From DATAEG01 sp051001975 (GTDB taxonomy: Bacteria > Actinomycetota > Actinomycetes > Mycobacteriales > Jatrophihabitantaceae): a stretch of DNA of 64,000 nt. Made by a program: the position numbers and the translations under genes. The stretch covers positions 1 to 64,000 of the forward strand of contig JBPCMU010000051.1 in NCBI GenBank assembly GCA_051001975.1, in the 5' to 3' direction. Positions 11,601-19,590 of the stretch are shown piece by piece (position 1 is the stretch's first letter; the number at the start of each line of letters is the position of its first letter). The notes below the pieces were generated by a model that searched no databases, had not been told where the DNA came from, and worked only from the letters and a program-made list of their open reading frames with translations.

Positions 11601-12221
11601 ATGAGCCCACTCGGGGATGCCGACGATCGGGTCTACCGCGCGGTGATCAGGATGTTCCGGGTGGTGTTCCGCGCGCTCGGGTTGCGCCTCGATGTGCGCG
11701 GCAGCGAACACCTCCCGAGCCGCGGCGCCGCGGTGCTAGCCAGCAACCACATCGGTTTCCTGGACTTTACGTTTGTCGGGCTGGCCGCCGGTGAACTCGT
11801 CGGTGTCTTCCCGGAGGCGACGATCAGCCGATCCTTCACGCTCAAGCCGTTCAAGCTCGGTGCCGCCACGCTGGCGGTGCGCGAACGGGTGCCGCTCGTC
11901 CCGGTCGTGCACTGGGGCAGTCAGCGGGTCTTCACCGTCGACGGCCGGCGCAGCCTGCGCCGGGGCACGGCCATCTCGGTGCGCATCGGCGAGCCGATCA
12001 TCACCCGACCGGACGACGACCCGCGGACGGTCGACACCGAACTGCGTCGGCGCATGCAGGAGTTGCTCGATGCGGTGCTACGCGAGTACCCGCAGCGGCC
12101 CCGTCACGCCGCGGATCGCTGGTGGGTGCCGGCCCAGCTCGGTGGGACGGCGCCGAGCCCGCAGATCGCGGCCGGACTGGACGATGTGGCACTGGCTCGC
12201 GTCGATCGGCCGCGCGACTGA
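11601..12221 (+). CDS. PlsC-type lysophospholipid acyltransferase with an internal deletion
   Basis: 206 aa from ATG 11601. Motif I (NHIGFLD, the His-Asp acyl-transfer pair) and motif III (VGVFPEATIS) of the 1-acyl-glycerol-3-phosphate acyltransferase family are present, as is the PLVPVVHWG strand. In relatives about 60 residues separate motif I from motif III and include motif II. Here FVGLAA runs straight into GELVGVFPEA, so this block is missing in frame. The protein lacks glycerol-phosphate-binding residues and may be inactive or altered. No membrane anchor is evident. Confidence 0.8.
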   Translation: MSPLGDADDRVYRAVIRMFRVVFRALGLRLDVRGSEHLPSRGAAVLASNHIGFLDFTFVGLAAGELVGVFPEATISRSFTLKPFKLGAATLAVRERVPLVPVVHWGSQRVFTVDGRRSLRRGTAISVRIGEPIITRPDDDPRTVDTELRRRMQELLDAVLREYPQRPRHAADRWWVPAQLGGTAPSPQIAAGLDDVALARVDRPRD

Positions 12222-12240
12222 TCCGCGAGATGCGCTTCGC

Positions 12241-13421
12241 TCAGCAGCCCTCGAGCACCACGGCCAGGCCCTGGCCGACGCCGATGCAGATTGCCGCCAA
12301 CCCGTACCCGCCGCCGCGTGCGTGCAGTTGGTGGGCGAGATGCCCGACGATCCGTGCCCGGACGCACCGAGTGGATGACCGATCGCGATCGCGCCGCCGT
12401 GCACGTTCACGATCGACGGGTCGAGTTCGGGCCAGTCGGCCAGACACGCGAGCGACTGCGCCGCGAAGGCCTCGTTCAGCTCGACCATCGCCAGGTCGCC
12501 CCAGCCGATACCGGCCCGGCGCAGTGCCAGGTTCGCAGCTGCCACCGGGCCGATGCCGAAGTACTGCGGTTCCACGGCCGCGACCCCACGCGCGACCACG
12601 CGGGCCAGCGGGGTGGCGCCGGCCGTCGCCGCGCCGGCCTCGTCGCCGATCAACAGGGCTGCGGCACCGTCGTTGAGCGGTGAGGCGTTGCCGGCAGTCA
12701 CCGTGCCCTCCGGGCGGAAGGCCGGCTTCAGTTTCGCCAGCGTCTCGACGGTGGAGTCCGGCCGGATGCACTCGTCACGCGGTAGGTCCACGCCGGGCAC
12801 CACGACCACCTCCGCGTCGTACCTGCCGGCTGCCCACGCCGCTGCGGCCTTCTGATGGCTCGCTGCGGCGAACGCATCCTGTGCTTCGCGGCCGATGCCG
12901 TACTTCTCGGCCAGCAACTCGGTCGCCTCGCCGAGTGTCACCGTCCAGTCCGCCGGCATCTGCTTGTTCACCATCCGCCAGCCCAGCGTGGTGGAGTGCA
13001 AGGTCTCCGACCCGGCCGGGAAGGCTCGCGACGGCTTGAGCAGCACCCAGGGCGCCCGGCTCATCGACTCGACCCCACCGGCGATGGCCAGCGAGACGTC
13101 GCCGACTGCGACCGCTCGGTTCGCCTCGATGAGTGCCTCCAGCCCGGAGCCGCAGAGCCGGTTCAGCGTCACTCCCGGAACCGACGTGGGCAGGCCGGCC
13201 AGCAGCACCGCCATCCGGGCCACGTCGCGGTTGTCCTCACCGGCGGTGTTGGCGGCCCCGAAGAAGACGTCGTCGATCCGGGCCGGGTCGAGCGACGGGC
13301 TGCGCTCGACGACGCTGCGCACCACGTGTGATGCCAGGTCGTCGGGCCGGACCCCGGCCAGCGCGCCGCCGAAGCGTCCGATCGGGGTGCGGACCGCGTC
13401 GAGGATGAGGGTGTCGTTCAC
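12241..13421 (-). pseudogene. Acetyl-CoA/3-oxoadipyl-CoA thiolase with a late frameshift
   Basis: Starts at GTG 13421 (GGAAGG upstream) and would be 393 aa, a normal thiolase length. The nucleophile Cys is in LNRLCGSGLEAL, and the catalytic His is in GGAIAIGHPLGASG. Right after that block (near 12360) one base is missing (TCCGGGCACGG where TCCGGCGCACGG is expected). The correct C-terminus, ARIVGHLAHQLH...CIGVGQGLAVVLEGC, continues in another frame. As read, the protein loses the second catalytic Cys (CIGVG). This is either a real pseudogene or a base-calling error. The best-matching subfamily is PaaJ/PcaF-like, used in fatty-acid or aromatic degradation. Confidence 0.85.
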
Positions 13422-13514
13422 TGTGGGCCTTCCGTCATCGGGTGCCCCGCGTGGACGGGGAGCGCGGCTGATACTCCGGCGCCGATAGTGCCACCCGGTG
13501 CCCGTCCCGAACCT

Positions 13515-13585
13515 GTTGAGTGGTGCGATCGGCAGTTGAGTGGTGCGAAATATCGCACCACTCGACGGGAACCGCACCACTCAAC
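13515..13585. promoter_or_regulatory. Fourfold operator-like repeat array
   Basis: Four copies of GTTGAGTGGTGCG: two direct (13515-13527, 13535-13547) and two inverted (13554-13566 with one change, 13573-13585). Spacing is 19-20 bp. The inner pair forms GAGTGGTGCG-AAATAT-CGCACCACTC. The array lies upstream of the thiolase (minus strand) and of a small plus-strand gene. The symmetry and helical spacing point to a cooperative regulator site; the regulator is not identified. Confidence 0.65.
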
Positions 13586-13672
13586 GGGTGGGGACGCGGT
13601 CGGCGAGAGGTGTACAAGAAGTATTTAACAAAGGTGGTTGCACAATAGCTCTTGTGGACTTATGGTTGTGCC

Positions 13673-13891
13673 ATGACGACGACGACGCAGGACCTCCGCA
13701 TCCCGATCCACCCGGGCGCGGCGAGTGAGCCGACCCGGGCCCCGGCCGATCTCTCCTGGTGGAGCCGACTGGTCCGCAGCTTCCGGTCCACCGGCCCGAT
13801 GACCACCGACCCGGCTGCCGTCCGGCGCGAGGCCCAGCGCCTTCGCCAGGAGCAGGACCGTTACGTCACCACCCGAGCGCTCGGTCTGTAG
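13673..13891 (+). CDS. Small protein of unknown function
   Basis: 72 aa from ATG 13673; GTG/ATG alternatives further upstream lack sites. It contains LSWWSRLVRSFRSTGP in the middle and a charged C-terminal helix RREAQRLRQEQDR. No known domain. It sits 12 bp before an ArsR-type regulator on the same strand and is probably co-transcribed with it. CACAA-N6-TTGTG upstream (13641-13656) may be a regulator site. Confidence 0.6.
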   Translation: MTTTTQDLRIPIHPGAASEPTRAPADLSWWSRLVRSFRSTGPMTTDPAAVRREAQRLRQEQDRYVTTRALGL

Positions 13892-13903
13892 CAAGCTGTC
13901 CCC

Positions 13904-14461
13904 ATGAGCAAGCCCACTCGTGACGTCACCGACGCCAAGGTTCTGTCCGCGCTGTCGCATCCGCTGCGCAGCAGGTTGCTGGACATCCTGAAGGTGGACG
14001 GCCCGGCGACGGCGAGCACGCTGGCTGAACGCACCGACCAGGCGGTCGGCAACATCAGCCATCACCTCAAGGTGCTCGCCCAGTGCGAGCTGATCGCCGA
14101 GGCGCCGGAGCTGGCGAAGGACCGCCGGGAACGCTGGTGGCGCACCATCCCGATGCGGATCCGCTGGAGCAGCGAATCCTTTGTCGATGATGCGAGCGCA
14201 GAAGCGGTTGCCCGCGCGGCCAGTTCCCGAAATCTGGAGAAGCATTTTGAGCTGGCCCGAGCCGCCCTGATGGCCGAGGAAGAGGACGACCAGACGTTCT
14301 CCACCGACACCTGGCTGCGAATGACCTCCGAGGAGCTCGTCCAACTGTCCGAGCAGATCGTGGCCGTCGTGCAGCAATGGGCCGATCGAGACCTGCCCGA
14401 TGACGGCCAAGAGCGTCGCCCGTCCTACTTCTTCGCGCACGGATTCCCCGCGCAGCCCTAA
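13904..14461 (+). CDS. ArsR-family winged-helix regulator
   Basis: 185 aa. An HTH_20 winged helix spans about residues 10-85: VLSALSHPLRSRLLDILK, then TASTLAERT and GNISHHLKVLAQCELI. There is no metal-binding CxC motif, so metal sensing is unlikely. The C-terminal half is an effector or dimerisation region seen in actinobacterial ArsR proteins that usually precede an MFS exporter. No exporter follows here. The 3' end overlaps the convergent kinase gene by 4 bp. Confidence 0.88.
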   Translation: MSKPTRDVTDAKVLSALSHPLRSRLLDILKVDGPATASTLAERTDQAVGNISHHLKVLAQCELIAEAPELAKDRRERWWRTIPMRIRWSSESFVDDASAEAVARAASSRNLEKHFELARAALMAEEEDDQTFSTDTWLRMTSEELVQLSEQIVAVVQQWADRDLPDDGQERRPSYFFAHGFPAQP

Positions 14462-15231
14462 CTCCCTTCCAGCAGCAGCGTCTGGCGCGCGGCGTGCTGT
14501 AGTTCGCGCCCGTACCCAGGCCCGTAACCAGCGGCATGCACGGCCAGTGGATGAAGCTGATGCAGCGGGATCCGCTCGCGCCAGCCCTCGCGTAGCGGCC
14601 GGCTCGCCTCGTACCCCGCCAGGATCTCCTCCAGGAGCGGGCAGCCGAAGAGCGAAAGCATCGCCAGGTCGGTCTCCCGGTGCCCGCCGTGCGCGGCCGG
14701 GTCGATGAGCACAACGCCATCGGTGGTCCAGAAGACGTTTCCGGTCCACAGGTCGCCGTGCAACCGGGCCGGCGGTTCCGCGTCGTCGAAGGCACCGGCC
14801 GCGACGAGTTCGCAGGCCCGGTCGATGTCCACGCGTTGGTCGGCCGAGACGTTGCCGACGGCCACCGCGATCTTCAGGAACGGCCGCACCCGTTCCGCGA
14901 TGTAGAACTCACCCCATCGGTCGTGCGGTGTGCTGGGCATCGGTCGGCTGCCGATGAACAGCTGGCCGGCGAATCCCGGCGGCGGACTGCCGAATGCAGC
15001 CGCACCGGCGGCGTGCATCCCGGCCAGGCGGGCGCCGAACTCGCGAGCGGCAGCCACCGTGGGAGCTGCGGCGTGCAGCCGGCGCAGCTCGATATGGTCG
15101 GCGTCGACGCTGCGTACATCAGCGGTCCGCGCGCCGCCCTCAGCCAGCCACCGGAGTCCGGCCGCCTCGGCCGGATAGAAGTCCGGGTGGGCGCCGGGTC
15201 GCGTCTTGCTGAATACATTGGGCGTGCTCAT
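14458..15231 (-). CDS. Fructosamine kinase family protein
   Basis: 257 aa, a protein-kinase-like fold acting in the cytosol. The catalytic loop is ARLHGDLWTGNVFW and the metal-binding motif is VVLIDPAAHGGHRETDLAML, both diagnostic for fructosamine/ketosamine-3-kinases. These phosphorylate sugar-protein adducts (ribulosamine or fructosamine), allowing deglycation. The N-terminal lobe is short (KTRPGAHPDFYPAEAAGLRW). The exact substrate cannot be deduced. Confidence 0.92.
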   Translation of the reverse strand: MSTPNVFSKTRPGAHPDFYPAEAAGLRWLAEGGARTADVRSVDADHIELRRLHAAAPTVAAAREFGARLAGMHAAGAAAFGSPPPGFAGQLFIGSRPMPSTPHDRWGEFYIAERVRPFLKIAVAVGNVSADQRVDIDRACELVAAGAFDDAEPPARLHGDLWTGNVFWTTDGVVLIDPAAHGGHRETDLAMLSLFGCPLLEEILAGYEASRPLREGWRERIPLHQLHPLAVHAAGYGPGYGRELQHAARQTLLLEGS

Positions 15232-15261
15232 CTTGCGCCGCGTCCTGATCGATCCGGCCGT

Positions 15262-15447
15262 CTAACGCGATCGGGACGTGTCCGCGGGCAGCGGCGCACG
15301 GGCCATCGACAACTCGCCGCCCTCGCAGCAGGGCATCAGGAAGTAGCACTTCGGGCACAACCACTTCGAGCCGTTGCCGTAGGGCGCAAGGTCGGCGTCT
15401 CCGCATTGTGGGCACGGTTCGGTCGACGTCGAGCAGGAGCTGTCCAT
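15262..15447 (-). CDS. Small zinc-ribbon protein
   Basis: 61 aa with two CxxC knuckles, CPQCG and CPKC, about 15 residues apart, and an extra CC further on (LMPCCEGGELSMARAP). This is compatible with a single zinc ribbon. No partner domain is present. It lies 30 bp upstream of the fructosamine kinase on the same strand. Function unknown. Confidence 0.65.
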   Translation of the reverse strand: MDSSCSTSTEPCPQCGDADLAPYGNGSKWLCPKCYFLMPCCEGGELSMARAPLPADTSRSR

Positions 15448-15501
15448 GCCCGAACGCTACGACCGCCACCCCGCGGTGCAGTGCACCGACGCGCGCAGTT
15501 C

Positions 15502-15993
15502 TCAGAGGACGTGCACGCCGTACATCTCGCCGAGTGGGTCGGCGATCAGCTCGATGCGGGCACCATCCGGGTCGCAGAAGTACACCGAGACGCCGCTGTG
15601 CACCTCGGGCTCGACGCCGGCGTCGGTCAGTCGCTGTATCAGGGTCTGCCAGTTCTCCGGGTCGACGGAGATCGCGCAGTGATGCAGCCCACCGAGCACC
15701 TCGGCATACGGCCCGACGCCCAACCCGGGGAAGTCGAAGAAGGCCAGCAGGTTGCCGTTGCCGATGTCGAAGAAGAAGTGCGACGAGCCGGGGTAGTCGC
15801 GGTTCTCGATCAATTCGGTGAGCGGGAAGCCGAGGACGTCCTGGTAGAAGCGGATCGTCGCTTCGACGTCGCTGCTGATCAGCGCGGTGTGGTGCAGGCC
15901 GCGCGCGGTGGAGGCCGGCCGCTCGGCACCGGGACGGACGTGGGCGGTACGGAGCTGGGCGCGCCGGTCGGCGAGCGCATCGAGATCGGGCAC
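15502..15993 (-). CDS. VOC superfamily protein (glyoxalase/dioxygenase fold)
   Basis: 163 aa. Two beta-alpha-beta-beta-beta modules: GLHHTALISSDVEATIRFYQ with DVLGFPLTELIE, and GGLHHCAISVDP with GVSVYFCDPDGARIELIADP. His in HHTAL, His in HHCAI and Glu in RIELI are likely metal ligands. The fold covers glyoxalases, extradiol dioxygenases and resistance proteins. The sequence alone does not decide which. It is preceded by the inositol phosphatase on the same strand. Confidence 0.88.
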   Translation of the reverse strand: MPDLDALADRRAQLRTAHVRPGAERPASTARGLHHTALISSDVEATIRFYQDVLGFPLTELIENRDYPGSSHFFFDIGNGNLLAFFDFPGLGVGPYAEVLGGLHHCAISVDPENWQTLIQRLTDAGVEPEVHSGVSVYFCDPDGARIELIADPLGEMYGVHVL

Positions 15994-16042
15994 CGGTGCC
16001 TCCAGGGCTGGCTGGTGCGCTCACGGTAGGCCAGGCGCTGGG

Positions 16043-16843
16043 TCAGTCGGCGTCGGCACCCGACTCGGCGAGCAGGTCGTGCAATGCGGCGAATATGCCC
16101 GGCGTGGCGGTGATGGTCAGGTCGTCGCTCTCCGGCGTGCCGTGCAGGCCGCCCACCAGCGCGCCGGCTTCGCGGGCGATCAGCGCACCGGCGGCCCGGT
16201 CCCACGGGTTCAGCCCGCGTTCGTAATGCGCGTCCAGTCGGCCACACGCGACGTTGCACAGGTCGATCGCGGCGCTGCCGCCGCGGCGGATGTCGCGTAC
16301 CCGCACGATCACGTGCTGCAGGGTGCGCGCTTGCGCCGCGCGCCGGTCAATCGCGTAGCCGAACCCGGTGCCCACCAATGACTGGGCCAGGTCGTGCTGG
16401 CCGCTCACCGTGATCAGGTCGCCGTCCAGTCGGGCGCCGGACCCGATCGCGGCGGCCCAGGTCTCCCCGTCGGCCGGGTTGTGCACCACTCCGGCGATCG
16501 CCTCGCCGGCCACCTCGGCCGCGATCGAGACGGCGTACTGCGGCAGGTCGTAGAGGTAGTTGACGGTGCCGTCGATCGGATCCACGACCCACGTCACCCC
16601 ACTGGTCCCTGCGGTACCGCCGCCCTCCTCGCCGAGCATCGCGTCGTCCGGCCGGGCGCCGAGGAGCCGGGCGCGGATGAGCTGCTCGGACTCGCGATCG
16701 GCATCGGTGACCACATCGGTGGCGCTGGACTTGGTGCCGGCCAGCGACACCCCGGCCCGGCGTCGGGTGAGGATCAACTCGCCGGCCTCGCGGGCCACGT
16801 CCTCGGCCATCCGTAACAGGGTGCCGGCATCGGGCTCGCTCAT
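16043..16843 (-). CDS. Inositol monophosphatase family protein
   Basis: 266 aa. It has the three metal-binding motifs of the family: GEEGG, WVVDPIDGTVNYLYDLP and LNPWDRAAGALI. It hydrolyses inositol-1-phosphate or related sugar phosphates with Mg2+. In actinobacteria such enzymes feed inositol for phosphatidylinositol and mycothiol. The start overlaps the stop of the upstream L7/L12-like gene by 4 bp, so translation is coupled. Confidence 0.94.
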   Translation of the reverse strand: MSEPDAGTLLRMAEDVAREAGELILTRRRAGVSLAGTKSSATDVVTDADRESEQLIRARLLGARPDDAMLGEEGGGTAGTSGVTWVVDPIDGTVNYLYDLPQYAVSIAAEVAGEAIAGVVHNPADGETWAAAIGSGARLDGDLITVSGQHDLAQSLVGTGFGYAIDRRAAQARTLQHVIVRVRDIRRGGSAAIDLCNVACGRLDAHYERGLNPWDRAAGALIAREAGALVGGLHGTPESDDLTITATPGIFAALHDLLAESGADAD

Positions 16844-17298
16844 CGCAACGCGTCGACGAATTGTTTTGCCTCGGCCAGCCCCATGCCGGTCTGCTCGTGG
16901 ACGTACTTGACCGCGTGGATGGCGCCCTGTGTGTCCCGGATCTGGCGGGCAGCAGTGGCCAGGTCCGCGGCCGACGGCGCGGGTAGGGCCGACTGATCCG
17001 AGGTGAAGGCCGCTGGCGAGGTCGGGTCCGGCAGCCCAGTTGTGATGGCGTGCCCGGACTCGATGGCCTCAACCAGCTCCTTGGCGTCCTTGAGACCGAT
17101 GGAGCGGGCCATCCGGACCTCCTTGATCGCCTGAATCTTCTTGCCCTGGCGCAGCAGGGTCTGCACCCGCTCGGTCAGTTCGACCGGCGCAGAGGGGGGG
17201 ACCCCGACGTCGGCGTCGTCGGCTCGGTTCACGGCGCGGTCCACCGCAATGCCGATTCCGAGCACCACCAGGACCCCCGCCACCAAGTACCAGATCAC
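16840..17298 (-). CDS. Membrane-anchored protein with two ribosomal L7/L12-like motifs
   Basis: 152 aa. An N-terminal hydrophobic segment (about 2-19, YLVAGVLVVLGIGIAV) anchors it, followed by an acidic linker. Two copies of an L7/L12 C-terminal-like helix pair follow: QGKKIQAIKEVRMARSIGLK with DAKELVEAIE (about 50-82), and GAIHAVKYVHEQTGMGLAEA with KQFVDALR at the end. The family is a conserved actinobacterial hypothetical. Membrane tethering makes a ribosomal role unlikely. It is coupled to the inositol phosphatase. Confidence 0.75.
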   Translation of the reverse strand: MIWYLVAGVLVVLGIGIAVDRAVNRADDADVGVPPSAPVELTERVQTLLRQGKKIQAIKEVRMARSIGLKDAKELVEAIESGHAITTGLPDPTSPAAFTSDQSALPAPSAADLATAARQIRDTQGAIHAVKYVHEQTGMGLAEAKQFVDALR

Positions 17299-17338
17299 GC
17301 GACGACGCTACCAACGCCGTCGATGTGCTCCGGTGCCC

Positions 17339-17487
17339 GGCGCCGTGAACGCGGGTCCTGCCGAGCGTTGGTCCGGGCGGGTGCGTCCGGGCTGAGGTTG
17401 CGAGGCCGGCGCCGTGAACGCGGGTCCTGCCGACCGTAGGTCCGGGCGGGTGCGTCCGGGCCGAGGTTGCGAGGCCGGCGCCATGAA
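17339..17487. repeat. 69-bp tandem repeat, two full copies plus a partial third
   Basis: The unit begins GGCGCCGTGAACGCGGGTCC and recurs at 17408 and, in part, at 17477 (GGCGCCATGAAC). Copies differ at only a few positions. The repeat occupies the gap between the L7/L12-like gene (minus) and DUF3145 (plus). The 69-bp period is a multiple of three, so it also creates repetitive open frames, but none has start signals. Confidence 0.85.
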
Positions 17488-17595
17488 CAAAGAGTGGCGC
17501 AAAGGGGGCCTCATGGGTCACAATGACCACGTACGTCACACCTGCTGGGGACGGCTGCGCTGGGGAAGGCGAAGCCGAATCAGTGGAGGTGTGTC

Positions 17596-18108
17596 ATGAC
17601 CGGTGCCGCACGGCCTGTCGCGACCCGGGGAGTGGTGTTCATGCACTGCTGCCCTCCTGCGCTGGCCCCGCACGTCGAATGGGCCCTGGCCGGGGTACTC
17701 GGCCGTCCTGCTCGCCTGCCCTGGAGCGCCCAACCGGCCGCGCCGGGGCAGTTGCGCGCCGAAGCCACCTGGACCGGTCCCGTCGGTACCGGCACCAAGC
17801 TGGCCGCTGCGCTGCGGGCCTGGCCCATGCTCAGCTACGAGATCACCGAGGATGCCTCCGCTGCCAACGACGGTGAGCGCCTAGCCCACGTCCCGGGGCG
17901 TGGTTTCCACCGCGCGGCCGTGTCGGCCGACGGCGACATCCTGGTCAGCGAAGAGCGGCTGCGCGGCCTGCTGGGCCGGGCGCGGACCGCCGACGACTAC
18001 GTGCACGGACTCCACGACCTGCTCGGCTCGGAATGGGATGCGGAGTTGGAGCCGTACCGCGAGGGCGGCGACGGTGCCCCGGTCACCCTCCTGCACCAAG
18101 CCATCTGA
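17596..18108 (+). CDS. DUF3145 domain protein
   Basis: 170 aa. It begins ATRGVVFMHCCPPALAPHVE and contains WALAGVLGRP, LPWSAQPAAPG, SYEITEDAS and LLGRARTADDYVHGL, the signature of actinobacterial DUF3145 proteins. The family is found beside the FAS-II/acyl-CoA carboxylase locus in many actinobacteria, as here (convergent with accD). Function unknown; a link to fatty-acid synthesis is inferred only from conserved position. Confidence 0.9.
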   Translation: MTGAARPVATRGVVFMHCCPPALAPHVEWALAGVLGRPARLPWSAQPAAPGQLRAEATWTGPVGTGTKLAAALRAWPMLSYEITEDASAANDGERLAHVPGRGFHRAAVSADGDILVSEERLRGLLGRARTADDYVHGLHDLLGSEWDAELEPYREGGDGAPVTLLHQAI

Positions 18109-18147
18109 TCGAGTGGCGTGGCAGGTGGGCGGCCCGCGGCGGGCCGG

Positions 18148-19572
18148 CTACAGCGGTATGTTGCCGTGCGCGCCGCGTCCGGCCGGCTGGGCTGCGAGCG
18201 CCTCGGTGAGTCGGGCCCGGGTGCGGGCCGGCTGGACGATCTCGTCCACGACGCCAATATCCATGGCGCGACCCACGCCGCCGGCGATCCGCTCGTGCTC
18301 CGCCGCCAGTCGGGCGTGCAATGCCTCGCGTTCCCCGGGAAGTGCGGCAGCCAGCTTCTTGCGGTGCAGGATGCCGACCGCGGCCGTCGCCCCCATCACT
18401 GCCACTTCGGCGCCCGGCCAGGCGAACACCGCATTCGAGCCGAGCGAGCGGGCGTTCATCGCGATGTAGGCGCCGCCGTAGGCCTTGCGGGTCACCAGCG
18501 TCACCCGCGGCACCACCGCTTCGCCGAACGCGTGCAGCAACTTCGCGCCGCGCCGCACCACGCCGTCCCATTCCTGACCAACGCCGGGCAGGTAACCGGG
18601 CACGTCGACCAGGACGACGAGCGGCACACCGAACGCGTCGCACATCCGCACGAAACGGGCCGCCTTCTCCGCCGACGCCGAGTCGAGACAGCCACCGAGC
18701 CGCAAGGGGTTGTTGGCGATCACGCCGACCGTGCGACCGGTCAACCGACCGAGCCCGATGACGACATTCGGCGCCCACTTGGCATGCAACTCGGTGAAGG
18801 TGGCTTCGTCTAGGACGCCATTGATGAGCGGCCGCACATCGTAGGCGCGCTTCGGGTTGTCCGGCAGCAACGCAGAGACATCGGTATCCGCACCGATCGT
18901 CGAGTGGTCGAAGCTGCCTTGTGCGGCGAGCAGATCGGCCAGAGTGCGCGCGGCATCGATCGCGTCCTCGTCGGACCCGGTGGTCAGGTGCACCACGCCG
19001 CTGCGCCGGCCGTGGGTGTCCGAGCCGCCGAGTGATTCCATGTCGACGTTCTCACCCGTCACGCTGCGCACCACGTCCGGGCCGGTGACGAATACCCGGC
19101 CGTTCGCCGACATGATGACCAGGTCGGTCAGGGCCGGCCCGTACGCCGCACCTCCGGCGGCCGCCCCGAGCACGACCGAGATCTGCGGCACCCGGCCAGA
19201 GGCGCGGATCATCGCGGCGAACACCCGGCCGACCGCATCCAGCGCCTCGACGCCGTCGGCGAGCCGGGCACCGGCGCAGTGCCAGAGCCCGACCACCGGA
19301 ATGCGATCGCGCACCGCGGTGTCGATGGCATCCACGATGTACTGGCAGCCGACCGAGCCCATCGCCCCGCCCATCACGGTGGCATCGGTGCAGAACGCGG
19401 TCACCGCGGAGCCGTTGATGGTGCCGCGCGCCGCGTAGACGCCACTCTTGTCGCGCGGGGAGAGCGGCTGCAGCGAATCGGGATCCAGCAATCGTTCGAG
19501 GCGCAGCTCCGGGTCGCGCGGGTCACGCATGACGTCGGACGCGGTGGCCGGTGGTTCGGCGACGACAGTCAT
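18148..19572 (-). CDS. Acyl-CoA carboxylase carboxyltransferase (beta) subunit, AccD6-like
   Basis: 474 aa. Transfers CO2 from carboxybiotin to acetyl- or propionyl-CoA, giving malonyl- or methylmalonyl-CoA. N-terminal crotonase-type half: DKSGVYAARGTINGSAVTAF, GGAMGSVGCQYIVDAIDTAV and the oxyanion glycine-rich segment VLGAAAGGAAYGPALTDLV. C-terminal half: LVDVPGYLPGVGQEWDGVVR, RKAYGGAYIAMN and a second oxyanion region (WPGAEVAVMGATAAVGIL). It is the last gene of the fab operon, as accD6 is in mycobacteria, so malonyl-CoA supply is its likely role. The biotinylated alpha subunit is not in the window. Confidence 0.92.
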   Translation of the reverse strand: MTVVAEPPATASDVMRDPRDPELRLERLLDPDSLQPLSPRDKSGVYAARGTINGSAVTAFCTDATVMGGAMGSVGCQYIVDAIDTAVRDRIPVVGLWHCAGARLADGVEALDAVGRVFAAMIRASGRVPQISVVLGAAAGGAAYGPALTDLVIMSANGRVFVTGPDVVRSVTGENVDMESLGGSDTHGRRSGVVHLTTGSDEDAIDAARTLADLLAAQGSFDHSTIGADTDVSALLPDNPKRAYDVRPLINGVLDEATFTELHAKWAPNVVIGLGRLTGRTVGVIANNPLRLGGCLDSASAEKAARFVRMCDAFGVPLVVLVDVPGYLPGVGQEWDGVVRRGAKLLHAFGEAVVPRVTLVTRKAYGGAYIAMNARSLGSNAVFAWPGAEVAVMGATAAVGILHRKKLAAALPGEREALHARLAAEHERIAGGVGRAMDIGVVDEIVQPARTRARLTEALAAQPAGRGAHGNIPL

Positions 19573-19590
19573 CGATTCCTCAGGGTGTGA

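Noticed and set aside
17339..17487. CRISPR-like array
   Set aside because: The 69-bp units are contiguous tandem copies without spacers, and no cas genes are nearby.
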